A stretch of 43,245 bases of DNA from Verrucomicrobiota bacterium (GTDB lineage: Bacteria > Verrucomicrobiota > Kiritimatiellia > CAJWTS01), in contig JAQBYD010000033.1 in NCBI GenBank assembly GCA_027623315.1, positions 1 to 43,245 of the forward strand, read 5' to 3'. Numbering within the stretch: the stretch's first letter is position 1; each line of letters begins with the position of its first letter. The notes beneath the pieces are model-generated. The model was not told where the DNA came from. It saw only the letters and a program-made list of their open reading frames with translations, and searched no databases. The translations under genes were made by a program, and so were the position numbers. Of this stretch, positions 33,679-42,707 are shown piece by piece.

Positions 33679-34557
33679 ATGAAAAAACACGAACTAGAAG
33701 AACATCTCGAATCGGTCAGGCAGACGATCGCGACCTCCCTCGCAGAGACCGCCGTCGGCCCCATGATGCCGGAATTCACTCACCTTGTAGGCGCCGGCAA
33801 GATGCTGCGCGCGCGCCTGGCGCTGCAACTGGGGGAGGCGGCCGGGAGCGATCTGCAGGTGCTGATCGGCGCCGGGGCGGCCATCGAGCTCATTCACGGC
33901 GCCAGCCTGCTCCACGACGACGTTATCGACGGCGCCAACACACGGCGCAGGATGCCGGCCTTTTGGGTCGAGAAGGGCGTCCAGGGCGCGATCCTGCTGG
34001 GCGATCTCTTCTTTTGCCGGGCGGTTCATCTCATGAATCAATATGCCGAGGGTCGACTCACCGGCATTTTCGTCGAAAAAGTCTGCGAGATGTGTGACGG
34101 CGAAACCGACCAGGAGCTCGTTCTGCGCAATACGGAGCCCTCCTGGGAGAAAAGCGTCAGCATTGCCAGGCGCAAGACGGGATCCCTCTTCGCATTTGTC
34201 GGGCACGCGGCCGGCGGTGCGGATTCGGAACTATGCGCCCTGCTCGAAGCGTCGGCCTATGACGCCGGCACGGCTTTCCAGGTTGCCGATGACCTTCTCG
34301 ATGCCAGTGGAGACGTCGAGCAGGCGGGAAAAACCCTCGGAACCGATGCGATGCGAGGCAAATTGACTGCTGCCACAACCCTTTCCGTCGGCGGGCCCGA
34401 TCCTCGTGTCTTCATTAAGGAGAGCATCGCGTCGGCGAGCCAGCGCCTGCACGGTCACCCGCAAGTGCGGGCGGCGTGGGACCGCTACGTGACGGACGAG
34501 ATGGAGAAAGCATTCGAAACCTTCATGGCCGGCTTCACGCTCCCCGAATACGCCTGA
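33679..34557 (+). CDS. Trans-polyprenyl diphosphate synthase
   Basis: The protein has 292 residues from the ATG at 33679 (GGGA five nt upstream); the in-frame region before it has no coding character. Motifs of prenyl transferases are in order: GAGKMLRARLAL (GKxxR substrate site), the first Asp-rich motif LLHDDVIDGANTRR (Asp80, 81, 84), and the second Asp-rich motif VADDLLDASGD. It condenses isopentenyl diphosphate to make a long-chain diphosphate for quinones or undecaprenyl carriers. It is somewhat short against octaprenyl synthases (about 320). It lies 200 bp upstream of the nqr operon, which needs a quinone acceptor; a functional tie to Na+-NQR is attractive but not shown. Confidence 0.9.
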   Translation: MKKHELEEHLESVRQTIATSLAETAVGPMMPEFTHLVGAGKMLRARLALQLGEAAGSDLQVLIGAGAAIELIHGASLLHDDVIDGANTRRRMPAFWVEKGVQGAILLGDLFFCRAVHLMNQYAEGRLTGIFVEKVCEMCDGETDQELVLRNTEPSWEKSVSIARRKTGSLFAFVGHAAGGADSELCALLEASAYDAGTAFQVADDLLDASGDVEQAGKTLGTDAMRGKLTAATTLSVGGPDPRVFIKESIASASQRLHGHPQVRAAWDRYVTDEMEKAFETFMAGFTLPEYA

Positions 34558-34623
34558 GCCGCGATCCCGGGCGCTCCGAATTCGAGTCTGCGTCAACCAC
34601 GTCGAACAACTTCACTTTGACGC

Positions 34624-34651
34624 TTGACACCCCTTTCGAAACTCCTATTCT
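34624..34651 (+). promoter_or_regulatory. Candidate sigma70 promoter of the nqr operon
   Basis: TTGACA (34624-34629) and TATTCT (34646-34651) with a 16-bp spacer form a good sigma70-type promoter about 104 bp upstream of the nqrA start. Confidence 0.65.
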
Positions 34652-34754
34652 TGCGCCTTTTATTTCTCAGAACAGAAGGCGTTCTGGGCAACGGCATTTC
34701 GTATAGCGCTGGTCGGGCGGACGGTCCGGGATACCACCGGAAGTAAGGTCACAC

Positions 34755-36125
34755 GTGGCAGACACGGTCATCAAAAAGGGCTACGACATCAAGCTTGTCG
34801 GCAAGCCCGCCAACAAGCTGGTCGAGGCGGCCAACGCCTCATCGGTGTGCGTCTATCCGCGCGAGTTCGAGCCGATCAAGCTTCGACTGCTCGTCAATGA
34901 AGGCGACGACGTTAAGCGCGGCACGCCCCTCTTCTTCGACAAGCGCGACGACCGCATGAAGTACCGCTCTCCTGCGGCGGGCAAGGTTCGCTCCATCGTC
35001 CGCGGCCCACGACGATTCGTCGAACAGATCATCATCGACGTGGCGCAGGACGAAGACGCCGAAGCGCTGCAGTCCTACAACCCCGGCGACATTGCCGGTC
35101 TCGAGCGACAGGCACTGTGCGATTACCTCGCCGACACGGGCATGCTTCCGATGATCCTGCAGCGACCGTTCTCCCGAATCGCCAGCCCGGACACGCTACC
35201 CAAATCGATTTTTGTTAACGCCATGAACACGGCACCGTTCCAGGTGGACAGCAACGTCGCACTCGACGGTGAGGAGCTGACGTTCCAGGCCGGATTGGAC
35301 GCGCTGACCTGCCTGACACAGGGCGCCGTCCATCTCTGCATGGATGGAAGTGTGAGCAGCCCCGCCGCCGCACTGGCCAAGGCGGCAAACGTTCAGACGC
35401 ACACCTTCACGGGGCCGCACCCGGCAGGCAACTCGAGTGTCCACATCGCGGCGGTCGATCCGATCGCGCCCGGGGACACGGTCTGGACGATCAAGGCGCC
35501 TGATGTGGCGCTGATCGGCCGTCTGCTTCTCAATGGAATGGTGCCGCACACGCAAGTCGTGGCGCTGGGCGGCCCCGGTGTCCGCGAAGACGCCCGCAAA
35601 CATTATCGAATTCGCATCGGCAGCGATCTGCGCACCGTGCTGGAAGGCACACTCGAAGATGGCGAACAGCGCGTCATCTGGGGCGACGCCCTGTCCGGCG
35701 TGACGATCGATGCCGACAGCTACGCGCGCTTTTACGGTCGCAGCATCACGGTGCTGAACGAGGGGCGTGAGCGAATGATGATGGGCTGGCTCGAGCCCGG
35801 CTTCAAGCGCCTCAGCTTTTCGCGTGCCTACCTCTCGGGATGGCTTAACGGGGACAAGCAGTGGAATCTGACGACCAACATGAACGGTGGGCCTCGCGCA
35901 ATGGTGCTCAGCGGACACTACGACAAGGTCATGCCACTCAACATCATGGTCGACTACCTGGTGCGTGCCGTGCTCGCCGATGATACCGATGAGGCCGTAC
36001 AACTCGGCATCCTCGAGACCGACCCTGAAGACTTTGCGCTTTGTGAATACATTTGCCCATGCAAGATGGAGTTACAGACCATCATACGCAAGGGCCTCGA
36101 CCTGATTCAAGAAGAGGGCCTTTAG
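34755..36125 (+). CDS. nqrA: Na+-translocating NADH:quinone reductase subunit A
   Basis: The protein has 456 residues, the usual NqrA length, with GTG start at 34755. The opening IKKGYDIKLVGKPANKLVEA and the biotinyl-lipoyl-like segment KYRSPAAGKVRSIVRGPRRF match the family. The C-terminal QIGILETDPEDFALCEYICP (here QLGILETDPE...) is a signature. NqrA is the soluble cytoplasmic subunit at the quinone-binding end of the complex. It is the first gene of a six-gene operon in the standard A-B-C-D-E-F order, six bp upstream of nqrB. The complex couples NADH oxidation by quinone to Na+ export. Confidence 0.97.
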   Translation: MADTVIKKGYDIKLVGKPANKLVEAANASSVCVYPREFEPIKLRLLVNEGDDVKRGTPLFFDKRDDRMKYRSPAAGKVRSIVRGPRRFVEQIIIDVAQDEDAEALQSYNPGDIAGLERQALCDYLADTGMLPMILQRPFSRIASPDTLPKSIFVNAMNTAPFQVDSNVALDGEELTFQAGLDALTCLTQGAVHLCMDGSVSSPAAALAKAANVQTHTFTGPHPAGNSSVHIAAVDPIAPGDTVWTIKAPDVALIGRLLLNGMVPHTQVVALGGPGVREDARKHYRIRIGSDLRTVLEGTLEDGEQRVIWGDALSGVTIDADSYARFYGRSITVLNEGRERMMMGWLEPGFKRLSFSRAYLSGWLNGDKQWNLTTNMNGGPRAMVLSGHYDKVMPLNIMVDYLVRAVLADDTDEAVQLGILETDPEDFALCEYICPCKMELQTIIRKGLDLIQEEGL

Positions 36126-36131
36126 AACATC

Positions 36132-37301
36132 ATGAAGTTCATGCTCGACATGCACGATAAGATGCGCCCGCTGTTCGAAAAGGGCGGGAAATTGGAAAAG
36201 CTGTGGCCTCTCTTTGACGCCCACGACACCTTTGTCTTTACGCCGGCTGACACCACGCATGAGGGTAGCCACCTGCGCGACGCGATCGATCTCAAGCGCG
36301 TCATGATCACGGTTATCTTTGCACTCGGGCCGGCCATTCTCTTCGGCATCTGGAATGCGGGCCATCAGCATAACCTGAATGCCGAGGGCGCAACCGCCGG
36401 CATTCTTTCGGACATGATGCAGGGCGCATGGATCGTCCTTCCCATCATCTTCGTTTCCTACGCCGCCGGCGGCGTGTGGGAAGTCCTCTTCGCTACCGTG
36501 CGTCGCCATGAAATCAACGAGGGGTTCCTGGTCACCGGAATGCTTTTCCCGCTCACGCTCCCGCCCACCATTCCGCTCTGGCAGGTAGCCGTCGGCATCT
36601 CTTTCGGCGTCGTCATCGGCAAGGAAGTCTTTGGAGGGACGGGCATGAATGTGCTGAACCCGGCCCTGACCGCGCGTGCGTTTCTCTTTTTCGCCTATCC
36701 GGTCCAGATGTCTGGTGACGCCGTCTGGACCGCGGTTGACGGCTTCGTCGGCGCCACCCCGCTCTCCATTGCGGCGGCCACCGTCGAGGGGTCCAGTGTT
36801 GTAGAGGCCCTGACCAGCGCCGGCTACAGCTTCTCCTCGATGTTGATGGGCGCCATTCCCGGAAGCATCGGCGAGACGTCCGCCCTGATGGCCCTCCTGG
36901 GCGCCGGCATACTGCTCATGACCGGAATCGGTTCCGGGCGCATCATGGCATCCATGGTCGTCGGCGCGCTGGTGATGGGTACCACACTCAAGCTCTTCGG
37001 CTCTTCGGCGTTCTCGGACCTGCCGCCGCACTACCATCTTGTGATGGGTGGTTTCGCCTTCGGCTGCGTCTTCATGGCAACCGATCCGGTGTCTGCCGCG
37101 GCGACGGCCCGAGGCCAGCTGATCTACGGCTTCCTGATTGGCGTGATTGCCGTGATCGTGCGCACGATAAACCCGGCCTATCCCGAGGGGGTCATGCTGG
37201 CGATCCTGTTCATGAACGTCATGGCACCGCTGATTGATCACTACGTCCTGCAAGCCCATATCAAGAGTCGCGCAGCGAACCGGGGGTTGGCCAATGCGTG
37301 A
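36132..37301 (+). CDS. nqrB: Na+-NQR subunit B
   Basis: A 389-residue integral membrane subunit with about ten helices. VDGFVGATPLSIAA contains the GAT motif where the covalent FMN is attached through Thr; the residue three before Thr is Val rather than the more usual Ser. GGTGMNVLNPALTARAFLFF and MATDPVSAAATARGQLIYG are family motifs. It carries FMN, the riboflavin-proximal path and the sodium route with NqrD/E. The C-terminal start of nqrC overlaps its stop by 8 bp. Confidence 0.97.
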   Translation: MKFMLDMHDKMRPLFEKGGKLEKLWPLFDAHDTFVFTPADTTHEGSHLRDAIDLKRVMITVIFALGPAILFGIWNAGHQHNLNAEGATAGILSDMMQGAWIVLPIIFVSYAAGGVWEVLFATVRRHEINEGFLVTGMLFPLTLPPTIPLWQVAVGISFGVVIGKEVFGGTGMNVLNPALTARAFLFFAYPVQMSGDAVWTAVDGFVGATPLSIAAATVEGSSVVEALTSAGYSFSSMLMGAIPGSIGETSALMALLGAGILLMTGIGSGRIMASMVVGALVMGTTLKLFGSSAFSDLPPHYHLVMGGFAFGCVFMATDPVSAAATARGQLIYGFLIGVIAVIVRTINPAYPEGVMLAILFMNVMAPLIDHYVLQAHIKSRAANRGLANA

Positions 37302-38022
37302 TGAACTGAAAATCATCGGATTCGCTGCGGTCGTTTGCATTGCCTGCAGCCTGATTCTCTCCGCGGCCTACGCGTCATTGAAGGGCAAGCAGGACTACAA
37401 CAAGAAGATCGACCAGCAGTTTAACGTCCTCAAGGCCCTCGGCGTCGAAGTCCAGAACGAGAAGGGCAAGAAAGTCATGAGCAACGAAGAAGTTTCGGCC
37501 CTCTTCGATCAGAGTGTCGAAAGCCTTGTCCTGGACGAAAACGGGGTGCTTCTCGGGGGTGTCAAACCTGAGGACCTCGAGCCCGTCACGATCGCCGGGC
37601 GGGGCGCGACGGCCAAGAGCCGCTACCCGGTTTACATCTTCAAGGATCCAAAGACGTCGCAGACCCGATACGCGCTCCATATTAGCGGCAAGGGCCTTTG
37701 GTCCACGCTGAAGGGGTACATTGCCCTCGACGCCGAGCTGGAGAAGATCGTTGGGATCACATTCTACGAGCACGGTGAGACGCCTGGACTTGGCGCCGAA
37801 GTTGATCAACCATGGTTTCAGAAGCAGTTCCCGGGTAAGGTCCTCTTTACGGGAAACAAGCAATCCACGTTCCAGGTGATGAAGCCGGCTGCGCCCGAGG
37901 GTGCCCCGTCTGCCGTCGATTCGATTCCCGGCGCTACGATTACGAGCAAGGGCGTTCAGAAGTTTTTGAATTCGGACATGGCCGTATACAACAAGTACCT
38001 GTCGGATCTGAGGAGTAGGTAA
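37294..38022 (+). CDS. nqrC: Na+-NQR subunit C
   Basis: The protein has 242 residues from ATG 37294; an in-frame start at 37234 lies inside nqrB and is not needed. One N-terminal helix ([20 protein letters not shown]) precedes the periplasmic FMN-binding domain. The motif [15 protein letters not shown] holds the Thr that carries covalent FMN in the family. [16 protein letters not shown] and [16 protein letters not shown] are conserved family stretches. The flavin is attached by ApbE, which is not encoded in this window. Confidence 0.97.
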   Translation: MRDELKIIGFAAVVCIACSLILSAAYASLKGKQDYNKKIDQQFNVLKALGVEVQNEKGKKVMSNEEVSALFDQSVESLVLDENGVLLGGVKPEDLEPVTIAGRGATAKSRYPVYIFKDPKTSQTRYALHISGKGLWSTLKGYIALDAELEKIVGITFYEHGETPGLGAEVDQPWFQKQFPGKVLFTGNKQSTFQVMKPAAPEGAPSAVDSIPGATITSKGVQKFLNSDMAVYNKYLSDLRSR

Positions 38023-38627
38023 TGGCGAAAGTTAAAGACATTCTTATCGATCCGGTCTCTAAGAACAACCCGATCACCTACCAGATCCTCGGCGTCTGTT
38101 CCGCGCTGGCGGTCACATCCAAGGTGCAGACGTCGTTCGTGATGGCGGTCGCTCTCACCCTCGTCGTGACAGGCTCCAATCTTGTCATTTCCTTGATGCG
38201 CAAGATGATCCCCAGCAAAATCCGAATGATTGTCGAACTCTCGGTGATCTCGACACTGGTGATCCTTGTGGACCAGGTGCTCAAGGCGACGGCCTACGAC
38301 GTCAGCAAGCAGTTGAGCGTATTCGTCGGGCTGATCATCACGAACTGCATCGTCATGGGACGCGCCGAGGCTTTCGCCCTTCAGAATCCGCCCAAGGAGT
38401 CGGTGCTGGACGGCATCGGCAATGGCCTTGGGTACAGTGCAATCCTTCTCATCGTGGGCACCATTCGTGAGATCTTCGGGTCCGGAACCTGGGCCGGGCT
38501 AAAGGTGATGCCCGATGCCTATGCCAACAACGGCTTAATGCTGCTCCCGCCGAGCGCGTTCCTGATCATTGGCATGCTGATCTGGGCACAACGCACTTGG
38601 ATGACCAAGGTTTTCGAGGAGGACTAA
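38022..38627 (+). CDS. nqrD: Na+-NQR subunit D
   Basis: The protein has 201 residues; its ATG overlaps the nqrC stop (TAATG). Six membrane helices in the RnfE/NqrD pattern: [58 protein letters not shown] and [17 protein letters not shown]. The cysteine in [16 protein letters not shown] is one of the iron ligands (2Fe-2S) shared with NqrE. Four bp separate it from nqrE. Confidence 0.97.
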   Translation: MAKVKDILIDPVSKNNPITYQILGVCSALAVTSKVQTSFVMAVALTLVVTGSNLVISLMRKMIPSKIRMIVELSVISTLVILVDQVLKATAYDVSKQLSVFVGLIITNCIVMGRAEAFALQNPPKESVLDGIGNGLGYSAILLIVGTIREIFGSGTWAGLKVMPDAYANNGLMLLPPSAFLIIGMLIWAQRTWMTKVFEED

Positions 38628-38631
38628 GACG

Positions 38632-39372
38632 ATGCTCGTGGATTACATCAACCTGGCTCTCAACCAAATCTTCGTTGAGAACATCCTGCTCGCATTCTTC
38701 CTCGGAATGTGTTCGTACCTCTCGCAGTCGAGGAAGATGGAGTCCGCAACCGGACTGGGGGTTGCCGTCATCTTCGTCCTGACGCTTTCGTGCCCCATGA
38801 ACTGGGCGATCAGGGAATTTCTGCTGGCGAAGGGTGCGCTCGCCTGGACCGGATCGGAATCGTTGGCCGGGCTCGACCTCTCCTTCCTGGGCTTTATCTG
38901 CTACATCGCCGTCATCGCGTCACTCGTTCAGCTCGTCGAGCTGGTCATCGATCGCTACTTTCCAGCGCTCTACACGTCGCTCGGAATCTTCCTGCCGTTG
39001 ATCACCGTGAACTGCTCGATCCTGGGCGCCTCACTCTTCATGGAAGAGCGCGGCTACAAGTTCGGCCAATCGCTCGTCTTCGGATTCTCCTCCGGGATCG
39101 GCTGGTTTCTCGCGATCGTCGCACTCGCGGCGATTCGCAAGAAAATCCGATACTCGCACGTTCCGCAGGGACTACGTGGTCTGGGCATGGCCTTCATCGT
39201 GACCGGCCTGATGGCTTTCGGCTTCCTCGCCTTCTCAGGGATCGACTTGAAGACGGTAACCAAGAAGGCACCAGAACCGGCGGCACCGGCCGTGGAGGCG
39301 CCGGCACTCGAGGCACCGACGATCGACATCCCCTCAGATCTGGAAGATGAAGACCTAGAGGGAGAAGCGTAA
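38632..39372 (+). CDS. nqrE: Na+-NQR subunit E with acidic C-terminal extension
   Basis: The protein has 246 residues, about 45 longer than typical NqrE (about 200). The six-helix core is standard: [20 protein letters not shown] (first helix and Cys), [20 protein letters not shown] (second Cys ligand) and [20 protein letters not shown]. After the last helix, at about residue 205, an extension runs [20 protein letters not shown] followed by an acidic [10 protein letters not shown] end. It is low-complexity, Ala/Pro/Glu-rich and predicted disordered. The first base of the nqrF ATG is the last base of this stop (TAATG). The tail does not disturb the conserved core. Confidence 0.95.
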   Translation: MLVDYINLALNQIFVENILLAFFLGMCSYLSQSRKMESATGLGVAVIFVLTLSCPMNWAIREFLLAKGALAWTGSESLAGLDLSFLGFICYIAVIASLVQLVELVIDRYFPALYTSLGIFLPLITVNCSILGASLFMEERGYKFGQSLVFGFSSGIGWFLAIVALAAIRKKIRYSHVPQGLRGLGMAFIVTGLMAFGFLAFSGIDLKTVTKKAPEPAAPAVEAPALEAPTIDIPSDLEDEDLEGEA

Positions 39373-40601
39373 TGGGGACGTTCGATCCCATGCTTGTTGC
39401 CGCGTCCACCGCCGTATTCACCGGTGTGATCGTGTTCCTGGTGATCATTCTATCGGTGATCTCGAAGAAGCTTTCCCCCGGTGGCGAAATCACAATCGAT
39501 ATCAATGACGGCAAGAAGCAGATCAAGATGGCTCCGGGCGGGAAACTCCTTTTCGCACTGGCCGAGAGCGGAATCTTCATTCCCTCCGCATGTGGCGGCG
39601 GCGGCACCTGCGCGATGTGCAAGTGCCATGTCCACGAAGGCGGCGGAGAGATCCTCCCGACCGAGACCGGCATGATCAAGAAACGTGAACAGAAGGAAGG
39701 CATGCGCCTCTCCTGCCAGGTCCCGGTCAAACAGGACATGAAGATTGTGGTTCCCGACGAGGTGCTCGAGATTCAGAAATTCGAGGCTACCGTGCGCTCC
39801 AACCATAACGTGGCGACCTTTATCAAGGAGCTGGTAATGGATCTGCCGCCCGGCGTTGACCTTAACTTCCGCGCTGGTGGCTACATCCAGATCGACATTC
39901 CGAAGTACGAGCTCAGCTTCAAGGAGTTCGACATCGAAGAGGAATACCACGGGGACTGGGACAACTTTAAGTGCTGGGACGCGACCGTGAAGAACCCGGA
40001 TCCTATCTTCCGGGCCTACTCCATGGCCAACCACCCGGCCGAAGGCAACATGGTGATGCTCAACGTGCGAATCGCGAACCCGCCGCGAGGCACCGACTTC
40101 CAGTGGGGTCTCGCCTCCTCGTACATGTTCAATTTAAAGCCCGGCGACAAGGTCACGATCAGCGGGCCTTTCGGCGAGTTCTTCCGCAAAGAAACCCAGC
40201 GCGAAATGGTCTACATCGGCGGCGGCGCCGGTATGGCGCCCCTGCGCAGCCATCTTTTTGATCTGTTCCACACGAACAAGACGACTCGCAAGGTCTGCTA
40301 CTGGTACGGTGGACGCTCGCTGCGCGAACTGTTCTACACGGACCACTTTCGTGATATCGAGAAGGAATTTCCAAACTTCTCGTATCACATCGCACTCAGC
40401 GAGCCCCAACCCGAGGACAATTGGGATGGCCCCACGGGCTTCATCCACCAGGTTGTCCTCGAAGAGTACCTGAGCAAGCATCCCGAGCCGGAGGAAATCG
40501 AATATTACCTCTGCGGCCCGCCCATGATGCTGGGTGCGGTTCAGAAGATGCTCGATGATCTCGGCGTAGACCCCGAGATGATCGCCTTCGACGAATTCTA
40601 G
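39372..40601 (+). CDS. nqrF: Na+-NQR subunit F (NADH dehydrogenase, 2Fe-2S/FAD)
   Basis: A 409-residue protein. One N-terminal helix ([20 protein letters not shown]) precedes a 2Fe-2S ferredoxin domain with the ligands in [20 protein letters not shown] and SCQVPV. FAD binding follows ([10 protein letters not shown]), then NADH binding with [16 protein letters not shown] and the end [13 protein letters not shown]. It accepts electrons from NADH and passes them to NqrB/C. It is the final gene of the operon; a terminator hairpin starts at its stop codon. Confidence 0.97.
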   Translation: MGTFDPMLVAASTAVFTGVIVFLVIILSVISKKLSPGGEITIDINDGKKQIKMAPGGKLLFALAESGIFIPSACGGGGTCAMCKCHVHEGGGEILPTETGMIKKREQKEGMRLSCQVPVKQDMKIVVPDEVLEIQKFEATVRSNHNVATFIKELVMDLPPGVDLNFRAGGYIQIDIPKYELSFKEFDIEEEYHGDWDNFKCWDATVKNPDPIFRAYSMANHPAEGNMVMLNVRIANPPRGTDFQWGLASSYMFNLKPGDKVTISGPFGEFFRKETQREMVYIGGGAGMAPLRSHLFDLFHTNKTTRKVCYWYGGRSLRELFYTDHFRDIEKEFPNFSYHIALSEPQPEDNWDGPTGFIHQVVLEEYLSKHPEPEEIEYYLCGPPMMLGAVQKMLDDLGVDPEMIAFDEF

Positions 40602-40652
40602 AAATTCGGCGAAGCTCCCCTCGTTCCTCGGCTTGCTCCGCCGAATTTCTTT
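40601..40652 (+). terminator. Terminator of the nqr operon
   Basis: GAAATTCGGCG (40601-40611) and CGCCGAATTTC (40639-40649) are perfectly complementary over 11 bp, with a 27-nt loop that can fold further (AGC/GCT). The stem is followed by TTT (40650-40652). It begins on the last base of the nqrF stop. The T-run is short, so termination may be partial. The same hairpin can act on the minus strand, where A-rich sequence follows. Confidence 0.6.
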
Positions 40653-40905
40653 ACGGGATGGTCATGATTTGGCTTTCGCCGACTTCAACTTTCCACGAAT
40701 CGCAAATGTCAGTCCCCCGCCGCGGCGCGGTACGCTTCGAAACGGTCGCCCGCCTGCCTGCCTGCGCGGAGATGACGCTGATCTCGGTGGGTCTCGCCAC
40801 CTGGAAGGCCACGCTCACGTCACCGATCTGTGGCGATGCAGGGTTCGCGCCGATGTAGAAGGCGCCTTCATGGAACGTCGAGGATTCCTCAATCGTGACG
40901 GTCTA
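40651..40905 (-). pseudogene. Decayed fragment of a TMEM43-family protein
   Basis: Directly downstream of the transglutaminase-like gene, the minus strand reads (after an in-frame TAG at 40903-40905) TVTIEESSTFHEGAFYIGAN, then PASPQIGDVSVAFQVARPTE and ISVISAQAG. This matches the late extracytoplasmic part of TMEM43/DUF1625 proteins, where a FY..NP..P..GD.RVSF..V..VSVIA..G pattern is typical. At a GGCA repeat (about 40762-40773) the match moves to another frame (GDRFEAYRAAAGD) and then to a third frame with VEVGESQIM. There is no start codon. It is 5'-truncated and multiply frameshifted, so a pseudogene remnant. Confidence 0.7.
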
Positions 40906-41583
40906 TCAGATACCGGGTCGGTTGACGTGATCAGCCGGGGTGGCGGGTGTCGTCGCGGCGATGGCCTGTTCCAGTCCGCCCTTGATGCGGCTCTGCACGT
41001 CGTGATCGGCCAGCAGAATGGTGAACATGTTCTTCTGTTTGCAGCGCAGGATACTCGCTACGTGCTTCTGAACGCCTTCCTGCGAGTCGAACTCTTTGTA
41101 GGTGCCGTTGCTCGAGACCCACATTTTGTCGCCCCACGAGCCGATCGCAACGGCGTGGCCCGTAAACTTTGGAGCCGTCGCGTAGTAGAGCTGGACCGAG
41201 GCCTCAAAGCCAAGCTCGAGGCACAGCTCCTGGGCCAGAATCGCAAAGTCCTCACAATCGCCGGTGCCGCCATCCCACGTGTCGTCTGCTGCCGACCATG
41301 TGTCGCCGTCCTCTTCGGTATAGACGATGTGGCGCTGCACCATCCGGCATACATCCTGGGGCGTCGTGCACTCGGCTACGGCCTGACTCCAGGATGGCTT
41401 CGTCATGGTGCGTCTGAGCCACCCGCGCTTCGGCGCAGCGGCGGCGGGTACTCCGGACGTGGCGACAATAAGTGCGGCAACGATCAGGTAGATACCGAAA
41501 TAGTGGAAGGTACGGCTGTTGATAGCATAGGATCCCAACTCTGTCTTGCCGCGCGTCCCCGATCCTGTTTTGTTGTTGCTCAT
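40906..41583 (-). CDS. Transglutaminase-like cysteine protein, membrane-anchored
   Basis: The protein has 225 residues; GAGGT lies five nt upstream of the ATG. An N-terminal helix or signal peptide (YFGIYLIVAALIVATSGVPA) precedes a transglutaminase-like domain. The catalytic triad is visible: Cys in GGTGDCEDFAILAQELCLEL, His in FTGHAVAIGSWG, and Asp or Asn in WVSSNGTYKEFDS. Bacterial proteins of this type act as proteases or crosslinkers at the envelope. The C-terminal 35 residues are Ala/Thr-rich. The stop lies next to the TMEM43 remnant, so the two may once have formed a pair. The gene is convergent with the nqr operon. Confidence 0.85.
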   Translation of the reverse strand: MSNNKTGSGTRGKTELGSYAINSRTFHYFGIYLIVAALIVATSGVPAAAAPKRGWLRRTMTKPSWSQAVAECTTPQDVCRMVQRHIVYTEEDGDTWSAADDTWDGGTGDCEDFAILAQELCLELGFEASVQLYYATAPKFTGHAVAIGSWGDKMWVSSNGTYKEFDSQEGVQKHVASILRCKQKNMFTILLADHDVQSRIKGGLEQAIAATTPATPADHVNRPGI

Positions 41584-41858
41584 TACTACCTCGATTCAGC
41601 TTCGTGTTTCGTTCCAGTTGCTGGACTGAAATAGCAGGGAGCGTTCCACGACATGTGACAGGCACCCGGAAACCCCTATAAACACGGAGAATTTCATGTG
41701 TTTGGTTCTGTCGGGGAGTTGGCACGGATTCTCGCATTCGTGGGAATCGCTCCGAAGTTGCGAATCACAAACCGTGCCAAGCGGGTTTTCCAGATCGAAA
41801 ATTCCGAAAGATTATTTGTTGGTTTCGTTTTCGGACAAACCCGCTATCATGCGCCCCC
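41584..41858. other. Intergenic region between divergent genes
   Basis: The 275 bp hold no gene. AT-rich stretches near 41790-41850 (TTTGTTGG, then CCGCTATCAT) probably include the promoter of the lipoprotein gene at 41859, but a -35/-10 pair with normal spacing is not clear. Confidence 0.4.
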
Positions 41859-42707
41859 ATGCATGAAAGCAATACCAGGCACTGGCCGCGTAAGGGCGCC
41901 CTCGCCCTACTTCTAATCGGTCTTATTGTCGCGACGTCTTGCAGCACTAATAGGCTCGCGTCGCTGGACGATGACGAGTACTGGGCCGAGATCATGAGCC
42001 GGAACCTTGAATCCGGCTCAGATCCGAAGGCGGCGCAAGGCGGCGAGAGCGATGCGGTCGAGCCGGCAGATCCCGCTGATGAAGCAAGCGATACGGCCGA
42101 AGCGGCAGATCCCGCTGATGAAGCAAGCGATACGGCTGCCGAAACCGACGTCGCCGCCGCGCAAACCGGGCGGGGCGCGCGGCTCAAACCTGGCCTGACG
42201 GTTCAGGTCAAGGTGCTGGTGCTGGGTAAGGCCGAAGTCAACGAGGAGAATAGACGCATTTCAGACGAGGGCAGCCTGGCGCTTCCGCTGATCGGCAATG
42301 TGCACGTCGCAGGCATGAATTTGCCGGAGCTCAACCGCGAGCTGACCAGGCGTTACAGCGACTACTTCCTTAAGCCACAGGTAGTCGTCGACTACGTGAT
42401 GGAAACGGGCGAGGAGGCAATCTCCCCGTGGGGCTACGTCACCGTGCTGGGAAAGGTCAAGCACCCCGGGCGCGTCAACATTCCGCCGACGCGGGACCTG
42501 ACGGTCTCCTCCGCGATTCAACGTGTGGGCGGTTTCGATACGAGCGCGAAGGACTCCGAGATTCGAGTAACCCGCCTGGATAAGCCGGGAGAACCAGAGA
42601 TCATTACGGTCAATCTTCGCGACCTCGGATCGAAGCGCGTCCGCAAGAAAAACGATATTATCCTTCAGCCGGGCGACGTGGTGAGGGTCCCCGAGAAGTT
42701 CTTTTGA
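41859..42707 (+). CDS. Second Wza-like polysaccharide export lipoprotein
   Basis: The protein has 282 residues. The signal peptide ends in a lipobox (VATSC, about Cys28), so it is a lipoprotein. Residues about 67-93 contain a duplicated 13-residue acidic unit (PADPADEASDTAE). The Poly_export domain follows (LKPGLTVQVKVLVLG, ISDEGSLALPLIGNVHVAGM, YFLKPQVVVDYV), then one SLBB domain (YVTVLGKVKHPGRVNIPPT) and the closing IILQPGDVVRVPEKFF. It is related to the protein at 16106 but not close. It stands alone here, without a Wzz or glycosyltransferase gene; the partner genes may lie downstream of this window. Confidence 0.88.
   Translation: MHESNTRHWPRKGALALLLIGLIVATSCSTNRLASLDDDEYWAEIMSRNLESGSDPKAAQGGESDAVEPADPADEASDTAEAADPADEASDTAAETDVAAAQTGRGARLKPGLTVQVKVLVLGKAEVNEENRRISDEGSLALPLIGNVHVAGMNLPELNRELTRRYSDYFLKPQVVVDYVMETGEEAISPWGYVTVLGKVKHPGRVNIPPTRDLTVSSAIQRVGGFDTSAKDSEIRVTRLDKPGEPEIITVNLRDLGSKRVRKKNDIILQPGDVVRVPEKFF
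42060..42137 (+). repeat. 39-bp tandem duplication inside the lipoprotein gene
   Basis: The sequence GGCAGATCCCGCTGATGAAG recurs after 39 bp (42065 and 42104), and the duplicated blocks encode the 13-residue unit with ADPADEASDT. The two copies differ by only a few bases, so the duplication is recent. The frame is kept. Confidence 0.85.

Noticed and set aside
36072..37340. Minus-strand ORF of 422 aa
   Set aside because: It is the antisense of nqrB, rich in His, Arg and Glu, without a domain; nqrB is certain.
40633..41634. Plus-strand ORF of 333 aa
   Set aside because: It is the antisense of the transglutaminase-like gene and the TMEM43 remnant; those have family motifs, this one has none.
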